Notes under the pieces: model-generated
Databases searched by the model: none
What the model saw: the letters and a program-made list of their open reading frames with translations, nothing else
What the model was told of the DNA's origin: nothing
Part shown: in pieces, positions 23,901 to 35,873 of the stretch
How the letters are laid out: the number at the start of each line of letters is the position of its first letter
How positions within the stretch are numbered: the first letter of the stretch is position 1
Position numbers and translations under genes: made by a program
NCBI GenBank assembly: GCA_014549065.1
Contig: JACDOX010000221.1
Location: 790,864-854,863, forward strand
DNA from: Cardinalis cardinalis
Taxonomy: Eukaryota; Chordata; Aves; Passeriformes; Cardinalidae
Reading direction: 5' to 3'
DNA: 64,000 nucleotides

Positions 23901-25969
23901 AGATTCTTCATGAGTAAAACACTGGCAACCTGAATTTTAGTATCATTCTCAGCATTTCAGTGGAACATTTTGTTCATCTGTAAAGTGCTACAGCAAACAG
24001 AGAATAGATCATTCCTACTCAGCCCTGTGTCATCTCAGCGGCAGCAGCTCAGCTGCCCTGGGGCTGTGCCGTCCATCACTGGGGCTGGGACATGAGGCTG
24101 GCCACCTTAGTGCCTCCAGCTCTGTCAGATTGATAGAATGTGCCTCATGCTTGGGGTTATGGCCATTTATTTGGGGAGTTTTAGCTGATCTGTGACTCGC
24201 TGCTGTGCGAACAACAAAAAATAAGATTGTTCACCATTCCAGGTTCTGTCTATACAACATTACATAATATGAGAATGAAGTATTTTTCCTTAGCAGCACA
24301 TTGCAATACTATGGTGTGAGCCTCTTTGTATCACCCAGGACATAGACAGAGAAGAAGGTTATAAAAAGCTGCCTGAGCTGGTTTTATTTTAAGAAGCCTC
24401 CAGACCAAAGGCCTGGTCTCCGCCTTGGGCCTGGCAGGGAGGCTCCGAGAAGTCACCGGGGCTCCCCATTAAAATACTGTTAGCACAGACAAGAGTTTTG
24501 GTCTTCTTTTTAGTTCAAACGTCGTCTGGGAGAGACAAAGAAACAAAGTGCTTGGGTCAGTGGAAATTTCTGACAAAGACTTTTCTTCCTGGCACACACA
24601 GGGACAGCCCCACCAACTGTGTGGGGTTTGTCCCCCCCGAATGACGAGGCAAAGGTCCTGATTAAAGGCCCTCGGAGCGGGGACACAAAGATGGCCCAGG
24701 ACTTCAAAGCCAGCACACTGCTGGCCAGCGGGGAGGTCCCTTTCTTCCCCTCTCTCTCCTTTNAACTTCAGCTCCTGCTGGCTCTGGAGGGGCTTCTAAT
24801 TGCATTTCACAGGGCCTGAACAAAACGTGGTCTTGTCTTGCACACAGCAGCGACCCCCGAGGACGTGGAGATGATGTGAGGCTTCAGAGCAGGGACAAAA
24901 GAGATTCATCGTGCCGGCAGGCCGTGCAGAGGCAATGCTGAGGCTGCTGCAGGATCATTTGCATGTTGCCACGTTTCTGGAGGTGAGCTGGCAGGGGTGG
25001 GTTTCACAGAAGCGGTGTGGCCAGCCCCCTCCTCACAGCTTTGAACGTGGGGCATCTGCAAAGCCAAGATTTGGGGCAGGGCTTGACCTGATCTGCAGCA
25101 CCAGGGAAAGCCAAACACAGCTGAGGGTGGCTGCTGTGAACAGCAGAGCAGAGATCTCCTTTGGGCTGGAGAGGGAGAACCTCTGCCCACTGAGCCAGGT
25201 CTGCAGGTGGAGACTTTCTCTGGCAAATTGGGACCTTGACCAAAGAGAACCCAGGCTGATTTAAACAGCCTCATTGAANTTCTTCCAGTGAGTCTAGAGC
25301 TATGGAAGAGAAAGTTTGGCTGAAGCCAGGCAGATTAGTTGGAAGTACGGGGAAGTGGTTTCAGGGGNTGTGGGATGAGAAGAAAGCCTCAGGCCAGGTG
25401 TTCCACAGGCAGTGCCAGGTCAGCCAGAGATGGGGCATGATTTATATCAAGCACAGAAGTACACTGGAGCCCAGCACTTGGCCACCTCACCTTCCAAAAA
25501 ACCCAAAAGAACAAAAAAGGTCTGGACTAGTGTGGATGAACCAAACACCATCTTATCCCAAAATAACACAAGTCCCAAAGTGCTATCCCTTTAATGTCTG
25601 ATAGTCCCTCTTTTCCGCTTCCCTAATGAGATTGGCTTCCTCATTCTTTTCCTTTTGCATTCAAATTTCAATCTGCACTGAATTTTCCACATTACAGGAT
25701 GAACCATATATCTATTTTCCCACATTGCACAGCACTAGATCCAACACAATACATCCAAATCCCAAGAAGTGGAGTTTATGCCATGTTCCCTGTGCTGGTG
25801 CCAGTGGAAGCTGGTGCTGCTGAGCCTGAGCTTTCTCCATGGAAGCTCAGGAAGAGAATTAGGCCTGGAATGAGGTTAGTTAGTCACTGCTGATTCATCA
25901 GGCGTTTGAGATTTGGATTAACAACCCATTCATCCCCCAGTCCTTGTGTGCAGGCCCCTGTTTCCAACA
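20915..25969. other. Long non-coding stretch, no gene seen
   Basis: No gene could be supported in about 5 kb. A possible plus-strand donor (acag/gtaagg) occurs near 23030 without a convincing partner. 24355-24520 has a 'ggttataaaaagctgcc' TATA-like start followed by moderately GC-rich, repeat-free sequence. The 122-codon and 117-codon frames at 24906-25274 overlap on opposite strands, so at most one could be real and neither shows a known domain. Confidence 0.5.
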
Positions 25970-26280
25970 GGAGTAGGGGTTTTTTATTTATTTACTAACT
26001 GACAATAGTGGAAAGCCTCATATTCACATCTGAATTATAATAAATGCATTATAAATGAGTAAGTAGGAAACAGTAAGGAAATGATGTTTTACTTTTAAAT
26101 GCTAATTATGGAGCCCTGGTGCAGTTAATGTGTAGGGTGTTCTGTCAATTTTTAATGTTTATGCCAAGTGTAGTCTTCAATTTAACATGAGCTTTTAATC
26201 CTTTGAGTACTAAATTGCCTTTTAATGCTCGCAGCACAACATTGTGTTTGCACAAAGTCAAGACTGAAAAATGAATTTAC
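25970..26280. promoter_or_regulatory. Candidate conserved non-coding element
   Basis: AT-rich, n-free and repeat-free, with runs such as 'ttttaaatgctaattatgg' (about 26093-26111), 'cagttaatgtgtaggg' and 'gagcttttaatcctttgag'. The dense homeodomain and SOX-like AT cores resemble developmental enhancers. No alignment was available. Confidence 0.4.
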
Positions 26281-27395
26281 TACAAGATATGTGCATGTAT
26301 GAAGGGGGGAGGAAGTACAAAGGACAAGATTTTTTTCTTAATGATGTTGTTGGAACTGTACAAGAGGAAGGAACTGCTTTCAGGATGTACCTGGCAATTC
26401 TTTGCAGTGGCAAGAGGCTGCTGCTGATTTAGTATCTCTGTTGAAGCATTTTCAGAGAGCTCTTTCAGATTCCAACAATTTATCCAAGAACTACACCAAA
26501 ATCTTATGGTTTGCATCCACAAAGCAAACGTGGAGGAAAACATGATGGAAGGAATTACCATAGAGAGGAACCTGCACAGTCAGTAAAACAAAGNACCTAT
26601 GAAGAGAGGGAGTTTTTCAGGTGATAGAATTGTAAAGAGTAGGGTTGTTCTGGCAAAGATAAATTACATGGTGGTTTTCTGGGTTGGCTGGTTTGGTTTT
26701 GCCTTTTCAGCTGGTGTGAGGTAACAGGCCCCAGGTAGTTCCCAGCACTCAGGGTGCACCAATCAGTACCATGGCTATGGCACAGCCCCTGGGCTGAGGA
26801 TGCTCATCCCAGCCCGTCAAAGCTTTTCTTCCCACTCTGCCCCCAGAAACCTCAGCCCAGCCAGACTGGGGAACTGGCTCAGGAGCACTCTGGGGAGGGT
26901 CCATCCTCAGGGCCACCAGGACAGCCAGAGCCCTGCACACTGCCAGGGGGGCCCTGCCTGGGACTGTGTCCTCTCCTGCTGCCCCAGGAGCTCCTCTGGG
27001 ATTTGCCCAAGTGGGCACAGCCCAGCCCCACTCTGCCCCTCCCTGCATGGGGGGACTTAGAGCAGCTTGTGATGCTAATCCCTGTTTATCTCCTTGCTGA
27101 ACAGACTTTTTAAAATGACACTGTTCACATGCTTAAAGCTCCAAATTTGACTTTCCTTGACAGCAGCCATCTCAGGAATCCCAATGAGGTTTATTTTTGG
27201 CAGTGGAGCCTTCACAGAACAGGCTTTGCTGCGTGTACAGCTCCCAGCTCTGCAGAGGAGGAGAACTGGGCACCTGAGGATTTGGTACATCCCAGGGATA
27301 TACCCTCAGCTTTGCGACCAGCTTAAACCCACAGGGCTAAAGCGAATTAATTAAAAACTGTCTTTGCTTTTTCTCTTCTCCTGCATTTCCACCAT
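26281..27395. other. Unique non-coding sequence, no gene seen
   Basis: The 119-codon plus-strand and 99-codon minus-strand frames near 26750-27110 lie in GC-rich sequence and overlap in antisense. They have no recognisable domain or splice context. Confidence 0.5.
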
Positions 27396-27715
27396 GCCTA
27401 TGATTTTGGAANGTTGGAAGGCATCTCAAAGCCCATTCAGTGCCACTCCTGCCATGGCAGGGACACCTTCCACTATCCCAGGCTGCTCCAAACCCCAATG
27501 TCCAGCCTGGCCTTGGGCACTGCCAGGGATCCAGGGGCAGCCCCAGCTTCTCAGGGCACCCTTTGCCACCCTCACATGGAGCAATTTCTTCTTAATATCC
27601 AATTCAAACCTCTCCTTCTTCTGTTTAAAGCCATTCCACTTTGTGCTATCACTGTAAAAAGTCCCTCTCCCTCTTTCCTGTAGGCTGCAGGTATTTGAAA
27701 ATATTTTTCCTTCTC
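27396..27715 (-). mobile_element. CR1 LINE, 3' fragment of ~320 bp, antisense
   Basis: On the plus strand the order is the inverted 3' end ('tatgattttggaangttggaagg'), 'ccatggcagggacacc', 'ggccttgggcactgccaggg', then 'ccaccctcacatggagcaatttcttc'. It continues into 'aaagccattccactttgtgc' and 'aaaagtccctctccctc'. The last two belong to the region upstream of the 3' UTR, so this copy is longer than most here. It is still heavily 5'-truncated. Confidence 0.92.
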
Positions 27716-28070
27716 TCTCATCCTAGCTTCCCACGTGTGCTAACACAGAGTTTATGCTGCCCACTCCAATAATTTGGTGTTCTGCGAAGAAGCTTCTCTT
27801 TGCTTAGCCCATCAGAGGGAACGGCAGTCAGAAAGAACCAGAAATACAAACAGGGTCAATTGTTTTATGATTAAATAATAATCTTTAAAATGTGACTGAA
27901 AAGGGAAACTTAGCCAGTGAAAGGGAGAGTTTGAGCTAATGAATTGCCACAGGTAAAGTTTAGGCATTACTTTTGAAAAAACTGCANTTGAAATTAATCT
28001 ACAGGCCTTGTGCTAGAAACTCACACACTGAATTTAAGCACAGAGAGTCTTGCACATAAACCAGGCAAAG
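27716..28070. other. Unique non-coding sequence, no gene seen
   Basis: AT-rich from about 27850. No gene or repeat was recognised. Confidence 0.45.
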
Positions 28071-28125
28071 CACAGAATCACAGGATCATTAACATTGGAA
28101 AAGACCAGAACACCACTGTACTTTA
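28071..28125 (-). mobile_element. Short remnant of a different CR1 subfamily, antisense
   Basis: The string 'cacagaatcacaggatcatt', followed by 'aacattggaaaagacc', resembles the 3' end of older CR1 types in which the motif reads 'ttggaaaagacc' instead of 'ttggaagggacc'. Only about 55 bases survive. Confidence 0.65.
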
Positions 28126-29164
28126 AAGATTGATAACAGATAATCCATATCTTAAAGAATCAAATATATGTCCTTATTTGCTCAATAACTTTGATCTGGT
28201 GGTTTAATTNAGGCAGATAAAACTGAATTAGATGCCAGTTTTAAAAGCCTGGTCTTCAAATACTGGACTCACATTTTTTGAAGGGAGGGCCAGATCAGAA
28301 CACACAGCCAAGGAAGGCACATCCCACCCTGCAGCAGCCAAAGCCTCTGGANCATCACCCCATGCATGGCTCCAGAAGGACAGAACAGCACAGAACTGCT
28401 CCAGGCCACGTATGCCACACATGTAAATATTCCTGTATGAGGCTTAGATCTCCAGTAGGAGGGTTGGAAAAATAAACCCATCTTTTTGGATGAGATGGAT
28501 ACAGGAACAGGGCTGGGGTTTGGCTGGTGGGACACTCTGGAGCCGGTGGTGGTGGCAATGGGGACAGGGACACACAGATGGGCTCAGACCTCAGCCCTGG
28601 CACACAGTTCTGCAGGTGTCTGAAGGCAGGAGCCCCACTGCCACAAACCACCTACCAAGTGTTACATTTATTAAAATAAGACAGGAATAAAGTCTTTTGT
28701 ATTTGAAGCATATTTTGCTTTGCCTTACATTTCCAAGCCTCTTTTCCAAGCCTCTTCCTTANACTATTTTTTCTCCCCTCACCCAGNTTTTTTTAATCCT
28801 CCCATTCAGAGCTGAATTGTTCTCTTTTCCTTTCCATGTCATTGAGGTGAACAGTGTCTATTTTAGATCTTGTTCATTAATGTATCAAGGCATCTTACTT
28901 TGTATTACTTCCATATCTTGATGTTATCTAAAGCTCTTTATATAGTAAGAGAGAAATTACAAGGTTTATAATTTCCCTCATACATGTAACAAAAATGATA
29001 AAGCATGAAATTGCAGAGCTGTGACTGATTTTCTATAAAAGTTCAACAATTTCCAGCAGGCTGAGCTGGGGTTGGATTTGCTCTGTGCCTTTAGGTCTTG
29101 TTGATATTCATCTGTGTGTGTATGTGAATGCCATTATAAAGTTGGATATGTGTCAAATAGGTGT
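28126..29164. other. Unique non-coding sequence, no gene seen
   Basis: No gene was recognised. 28690-29040 is AT-rich. Confidence 0.5.
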
Positions 29165-29700
29165 CAGAGGAGGCCATGGAGGTGCTCCAGGGCTGGAGCC
29201 CCTCTGCTCTGGAGCCAGGCTGGAGAGCTGGGGGGGCTCACCTGGAGAGGAGAAGCTCCAGGGAGAGCTCAGAGCCCNNNNNNNNNNNNNNNNNNNNNNN
29301 NNNNNNNNNNNNNNNNNNNNNNNNNNNNNNNNNNNNNNNNNNNNNNNNNNNNNNNNNNNNNNNNNNNNNNNNNNNNNNNNNNNNNNNNNNNNNNNNNNNN
29401 NNNNNNNNNNNNNNNNNNNNNNNNNNNNNNNNNNNNNNNNNNNNNNNNNNNNNNNNNNNNNNNNNNNNNNNNNNNNNNNNNNNNNNNNNNNNNNNNNNNN
29501 NNNNNNNNNNNNNNNNNNNNNNNNNNNCAGGGTGCCCAGAGCAGCTGGGGCTGCCCCTGGATCCCTGGCAGTGCCCAAGGCCAGGCTGGACATAGGGAGC
29601 AGCCTGGGACAGTGGGAGGTGTCCCTGCCATGGCAGGGGTGGGATGGGATGAGCTTACAGTCCCTTCCAACCCAAACCAGCCTGTGACTCTGATTCTATA
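29165..29700 (+). mobile_element. CR1 LINE, sense, interrupted by an assembly gap
   Basis: Left of the gap, 'ggaggtgctccagggctgg' and 'ggagaggagaagctccagg' match the CR1 region several hundred bases from the 3' end. Right of the gap the usual 3' segment runs from 'cagggtgcccagagcagctgg' to 'gactctgattctata'. If the gap estimate is right the copy is about 530 bases. The gap probably arose because near-identical CR1 copies collapsed in the assembly. Confidence 0.87.
29278..29527. other. Assembly gap (250 n) inside a CR1 copy
   Basis: A run of n bases flanked on both sides by CR1 sequence in the same orientation. Frames of 130-200 codons that read through it are artefacts. Confidence 0.99.
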
Positions 29701-32700
29701 AATAAATCACACTTGGGTAAAAATCAACATTAAACCACTAGATAAAACTCTTCTGAGAGGATGCAGCATGTCTGCAGCAGATTTGGAATTACACTGCAAT
29801 TCTGTAAAACACCAGACAGCTCCTTTATAGGTCTTTTAAGCAGATGAAAGAAGGGATTCAGTTTACCCACATCTGCAAAATCCTGCTTGGGGGAATAAAC
29901 ACTCAGCAAGAAACTTCTNATTCTTTGTGCACCTGCCTAGGGCAAAAGCACCACAATACTGGCATTACTCCTGGCCTTTTGAACACATCTTGCTTTTGAC
30001 CAGGCTACAGATACAGCAGCCCTAAATTGCTGCTTGGACCTTCCTGGGGAGTCTCCAAGTCCCACACTGGGCTCTTGGAGTCATGGAAATGAAGAAAGCT
30101 CAGCACATCCAAGGATCTGGTGAGATCAGGCCAGAGTCACTCACAGAACAACAACTCAGGTTTTGGACAGAGCAGGCACAATCAGCCTCCTCAAATGTGT
30201 CACCAATGACAACAGAGCCCAACTCCTCACCTGTCTGAAGCCCAGGTGAAATGAAATCTTTCTCATTAGTAATTATTTACCCCATTTCTTCTACACTGCT
30301 GGTGTCAGACAATTACAAATGCCTTGGTAGAGCCAGGATGCCCATCCCACATGGCCAGGACACGCTGAGGTCAGCCCTGTGTCCCCCAAAGCTGCAGCAG
30401 CACAATGCCTCTGTTCCTGGGCTTGTTGGCAGGGCTCATGAGGCCTTGCAGCTCACCAGAGTCAGCCACAGAGTGGAAAGAAACATTCCAAGTGTGGGAT
30501 TTGTCCTTGAAGCCAGGTTCCTCTCCCTAAGCCAGATTTCAGGGAATACATCAGTGTCACATTGCCTTGCCTCACACCCACCTCCCAGGTGCCTTAAATA
30601 TCCAAGTCTATTGAGTTAACTGCTCCTGTCATTCATCCCTACAGCACACTAGACAATGGTGACCCTTTAAAAGAAAAGAGTTTAAAAATAGGTGTGAATT
30701 TAAAAGACTTAATATGAAATATAAAGTATTTGTGCCACAATGCCTACTGCTTAACTGGCCACATTTGCATTGATGAGGGTGACTTGGTCTAGAGACAGGT
30801 TTGAAACACTGGACAGCACAGCTGCTCTTGTCCAAGAGCTTCCTTGTGCCACAGCAGCTCCTGTCACACACACCCACACACCCACACACCCCCTGTGCCA
30901 TCCACCCCTGCACACTGCACAGCCGTGGCCCAGCAAGGTCACCATGGAAATGTTGGGAATTTGGCTTCACAAAGTGCCAGGGGAGCTCCAGGACTCCTGG
31001 ACAAGCTGGCTGCTGTCCCACATCCTATCACACCCCTGAGGTATTCCCTTCCCTCCACTGTGGTCCAGGGGGGCTGGAAGAGCCCCAGAAAGGCTGGGAA
31101 GCCATGGGAGCCCTGCCTGGCAATGGCACACACCACTTCAGCTCCACTAGNTCACAAATCCATCCTTATTTAAATATATGCTTGTGCAAATATTTTTAGA
31201 AAGTTTCAAGCACGTACTCCAGCATGGCAGCAGCTTCCAAAAGCAGTGGATTCCACTAAATCATTCCTACTGCCCTAGTTTTAAATAAAGTATAAATATT
31301 GTACACAAGGACTACAGCAGCACTCCAAGGCACTCCAGCACGTGGGGCTGTGCATGGCCATGATGTGTGGCCTGCTGGCACTGCTGGAGAATTGTCATCC
31401 ATCAGCTTGTCTTAGTGACTAATGAGGAAACTGAAATCATGTAATGACAGGTTTTGATTTCCTTACTTTTAGACCAAATGTGGAAATCAGGTGAGCTCAG
31501 GAAAGCTACATGGCATGTGAGCTTGGAAAGGAGGTGGAAACCCAAACTCCCCTCATGCCAGTCTTGCATATAAACTGGAAGTCTGTAAGTTTCCTTAAAA
31601 ATGTATAATTGAGAAATTCCAGTGTTGCTTTTTTTATATTTTTGCATTGCCTAAGAGCCTTTGCTATGAACTTGGATGCTGGGTGTCTAAAACAACGTCT
31701 CTGTCTCAGAGCTGTACATTACACACACTGAGACATTCATTGCCCAGCTGAATCCAGCCTAATGCACTGCATTTACTTCCTAAAAGCATTCAGAGGAGAA
31801 ATGAAAGGGCAAACAAAATAAACCCCAACGTTACTCAGGAATTAAATACACACAGGTTTTACTACTTGACATTTTCCTTCTTTGCAATTCATAAAAAGGC
31901 AGCCAGGGAGGCAGAAGTTTCCTCACTCCTAATGATGAGTGAAGGCTGGAGTGATGCTGCAGAACTCCATGTCTGTGGTACCTGGAGTCAGCACCCTGCC
32001 TGCTCAGCTGTCACACCTCTTGTTCAGCTCTCTCCTAGGATAATCTCTCCCTGCTCAGCCCCAGATAACACAATGCACTCCCTCTTCTCCTTTCTGAGCT
32101 TATTTGCAGACGTAGCCATCCATAAGAAGCTTTAAATGCGCATTACACTCCAGGAAAAACCCCTGTGGCCCACCAAGTCGTGGGCTGGAAAACCAGTTTA
32201 GATTCGCAGAGAAGCTGGTATTAAAATCCTTGAGGACTTAGCATTCCCCTGTCATGGGTTTAAAGCCCTGTGAATAATAAAAGAACCCTGGTAATTTTGC
32301 TAAAAAATGAAATTCCATCATTTCTGCAGAATAAACAAAAACAAACCAATGCATTAGCTATGCAATACTTCTCAGCACCACAGTTTGAATGCATCATTAA
32401 AGACAGATTTTACCCATGAAAAGTGTTTTTAAAAAGTAATAAATACACAAAACTTTACATATACTTTTCATTTCATTCCTACATCCTCTCTGTGGGAGGT
32501 GGACTCAGATTAAGTTGGTATAGCCAATTCCTCCAGCTGCAGGAAGCTGGAGCCCTATTTCTTACAGCTCACGTATTGGGTGCTATGCTCNAAACTAGAT
32601 CCTACCTGCAACTGTGAAATCTGAAAGTTTAAATCTATGATATCCACTGATATTAGAAATGAAAGCAAGTAAAGAGCAGATAGAATGTAATCTCACTTTC

Positions 32701-34682
32701 ATCAACATCAAGTCCATGTTCACTTTTCCAGGTCTAAGTACTCAGCAAGGACAATTCTCTGATTTTTCTCTCCTGAAAGAGCTGATTTCCTACAGGCTTC
32801 AGATGGAATCCTCTTTGCTCAAATCTAAGATGGCTTTATTAGTGACATGAGAAGCTGTTTTTGAAGAAGGAGCACATCACTAAAAAAGTGAAGATGCAAA
32901 TTCCTGTGGAGAACATCTTTGCTGGCCCAGCCTTGACAAAGAAGTGTTGCCTTGTCCCTCTTCCAGTCAAGGAACTATCCCACAGATTTGAGGAAGGACC
33001 AAATTGCAGCTTGGTGTCCNAGCTGGTGTGGTGATGCTCTAAAGAAGGCAAAACAACCCTCACACCTGAATGCAANCTTAAGGAGGGGGAAAAGAAAGGT
33101 ACCTGTGAATACCAGAACCCTCAAGGATATTAAACAAGGAAACAATAGCTACAGCCAACAAGATATGGACAAACCTCCTCCAGTGACAAAACCAGAGTTC
33201 CTAAGGCTGCTCAGCACTTTTGGTTATATCTCAAAAATCCTATAAAATAAAGGGATAGAGTCTTCTCTCTGGCTTTAAATTATAAGTGATTTCTCCTAAA
33301 TGCCAGCATTGATCTGGTGGAAATGAGAGGCACAATGTTCCACTGGGCACTGCATCCAGAAAATACAGCTCCAGTAATTCACAGAACACATGGCAGGCAT
33401 TGTCCAGGTCACTGCAGCAGGGTCAGCCTTGAAGAGACACGGAGTAACAGAGGACAGCTGTGAAATATCTGCCCCCACTGCACGGGCACCGNGCGCCCCG
33501 GGCAGGGCCCGGCCCCGGCGGGGCTGTCAGCGCCACCCCGGAGCCAAGGGCCCCATTCCTGGGACACACAGCCCCAGCAAAGGGTACTGCAAGGTCACCA
33601 AGAAAAGACAAGTCCTAAGGGGAGCATTCAGGAGCAGCTCCTCGCTGGTGGCTGCTTCCCGCTGAGGAATGTCACTCACATGGAAAGTCACGATGCCTGG
33701 AAAGGCTTCACAATCCCCATCAGGTCTTCAGCTGCTTGGCTAATCAGATATTATTACCTCCTTTGTGTTTTCTTTCCCAGCCCTCTCTCTCTCTCTCTCT
33801 CTGGCAAGGTTGCTGTAAAAGGACTCAGTAATGATTCCTATCTAAATATTTCACTTGCAACACAAAGGTCTGTATTTTGCATACTGTGGAACTTCTGTTG
33901 CTTTGTCTTTTGACAAAAAAAAATATCTCCCCAGGCTTCTTGGAATAAATACTGACAATTGTACCCAGCCTCAACAGAGCAGATTGTACATTAAATTACA
34001 CAACANTGGATTCAAAGGCACTGATCAAAGATGGAACTTCAGCACCCCCAAATCCTGAAGGTTTGGGATCCTCCCTTTCAGGCTTGAGGCTACTCCAGAT
34101 CCTTCTGTGCCACACAGACACCCTGGCAGGACACCTGGAACCAGAGGTCAGTGCTGTGACTCCCAGTCCTGCAGGGTCACCTCTTCACTGGGGATCCCCC
34201 TCTGCACACAGAATGAAAGGAATATGTAACTTCATTTTACAAACATTTGGCCTCCTATAGACATTATCTGGCACATTCCCTTTAAATTCTTTGGGGGAAG
34301 ATGCAGGTCAGTGCTAAAAGCTGTAGAAAATCTCACTTTTCATCTAACTCTTGCTTTTCTTGTAAGCAAAACACCAAGATTTCAACTTTGCCTAAAACAG
34401 AGGAGATTAAACTTTGGGCAAATTGTTATGATTCACTTTTTCTTCCCATTTCCTAAGAAGACAGACCTGGTGCCTCTAAAGTCTTCTGCAAAGGACAGAT
34501 CCCAAGGCTTTGACCCTCCTCTCCCAGACCCAAAGAGCACCTTCACCACCCAACAACCTCCCCTTGATGAGCAGCCATTCATCTCTGCAAATCCCTTAAA
34601 ACAGTCCCTGGAGCAGGGGCCTGACTAATTCCTGCAGCTTCTTGGGCTGTGTGTGGGGACAGAGGCCATCAGCAGCAGCTCT
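29701..34682. other. Long non-coding stretch, no gene seen
   Basis: About 5 kb without a supported gene or transposon. Small simple repeats occur: a CA/CCCACA run at 30866-30893 and a TC run at about 33783-33803. A small GC/CpG-rich patch (about 33475-33570) interrupts otherwise AT-rich sequence and is noted as a finding. 32130-32480 is AT-rich. Confidence 0.5.
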
Positions 34683-35100
34683 GTCCTTCCACACATCCCT
34701 GCCCTTCCCCACAGCCCTGCCCTTCCCCACAGCCCTGTCCTTCCCCACAGCCCTGTCCTTCCACATAGCTTTCCACAAACCCTGCCCTTCCCCACAGCCC
34801 TGCTCCTTCCACACATCCCTGTCCTTCCCCACAACCATGCTCCTTCTCCACATCCCTGTCCTTCCCCACATCCCTGTCCTTCCACATAGCTTTCCACAAG
34901 CCCTGCTCCTTCCACACAGCCCTGCTCCTTCCACACAACCCCGCTCCTTCTCCACATCCCTGTCCTTCCCCATATCCCTGTCCTACCTCACAGCCCTGCT
35001 CCTTCCACATAGCCTTCCACAAGCCCTGCTCCTCCCACACATCCCTGTCCTTCCCCCATCCCTGTCCTTCCCCACATCCCTGTCCCTCCCCACAGCCCTG
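34683..35100 (+). repeat. Pyrimidine-rich minisatellite, ~17-18 bp unit
   Basis: Variants of 'ccctgtccttccccacag' repeat over about 420 bases, with interspersed longer units containing 'catagctttccacaag'. The plus strand is nearly free of long purine runs, so the duplex has a strong polypyrimidine/polypurine asymmetry of the kind that can form triplex (H-DNA). The open frames on both strands (up to 177 codons) follow from the repeat and are not genes. Confidence 0.92.
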
Positions 35101-35432
35101 AACAAAGGCAGCATTTTCTCAGCAGGACGTGTTAGCTCGGGCATGCTGCCACGGCTTCGCAGCTTCTGCAGGTAACTGGATGCAGTGTAGACAAGCCTAA
35201 TGTGGTTTCATATGGAAATGAGTGGTAAATTATTAATATTAATAACATCTATAAACAACTGGTGACAACTTCAAGTGGCTTATTGTGTAATACGTACAAG
35301 GCATCTGTTCATTATCATTTACAAGACACTCCTGATACACACAACAATTTACCCGAGGATCTGGGCAGGCGTTTCCACTCTGAATTTCTGCCTCCAAGCC
35401 CAAGGTGCTCCCAGCTCCCAGAGTGGTGTTGG
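35101..35432. promoter_or_regulatory. Short unique block between two minisatellites, enhancer-like in part
   Basis: 35165-35345 is AT-rich and repeat-free, with 'aaattattaatattaataac' (about 35227-35246), 'catatggaaatgag' and 'gcttattgtgtaatacg'. It resembles conserved regulatory DNA, and its isolation between two unstable repeats is unusual. Confidence 0.35.
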
Positions 35433-35873
35433 AAATGCTCTGTGTCCGTGCTAGAGAGCAAACCTGGGGCAGGGATGCTCTGTGCCCATGCTAGAGAGCA
35501 AACCCTGGGGCAGGGATGCTCTGTGTCCATGCTGGAGAGCAAACCCGGGGCAGGGATGCTCTGTGCCCGTGCTGGAGAGCAAACCCCGGAGCAGGGATGC
35601 TCTGTGTCCGTGCTGGAGAGCAAACCCGGAGCAGGGATGCTCTGTGCCCGTGCTGGAGAGCAAACCCCAGGGCAGGGATGCTCTGTGTCTGAGGCAGGGA
35701 TGCTCTGTGTCCGTGCTGGAGAGCAAACCCCAGGGCAGGGATGCTCTGTGTCTGAGGCAGGGATGCTCTGTGTCCGTGCTGGAGAGCAAACCCCAGGGCA
35801 GGGATGCTCTGTGTCTGAGGCAGGGATGCTCTGTGCCCGTGCTGGAGAGCAAGAGCCCCGGGGCAGGGATCCC
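35433..35873 (+). repeat. Composite minisatellite, 40-41 bp units passing into 63 bp units
   Basis: The basic 40-41 bp unit contains 'gagagcaaacc', 'ggggcagggatgctctgtg' and 'tccgtgctg'. The first five copies keep this form. The next three contain an extra 22 bp ('tctgaggcagggatgctctgtg'), giving a 63 bp higher-order unit. A last degenerate copy follows. Because 63 is a multiple of three, long frames (up to 204 codons) persist on both strands; this is periodicity, not coding. Confidence 0.92.

Noticed and set aside
29085..29701. Frames of 130-200 codons near 29.1-29.7 kb
   Set aside because: They cross the 250-base gap inside a CR1 element.
34642..35175. 177-codon Pro/Leu/Ser-rich frame
   Set aside because: It is a reading of the pyrimidine-rich minisatellite.
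35433..35873. CRISPR-like array of regularly spaced repeats
   Set aside because: Units are directly adjacent with no unique spacers, and the window is clearly vertebrate.
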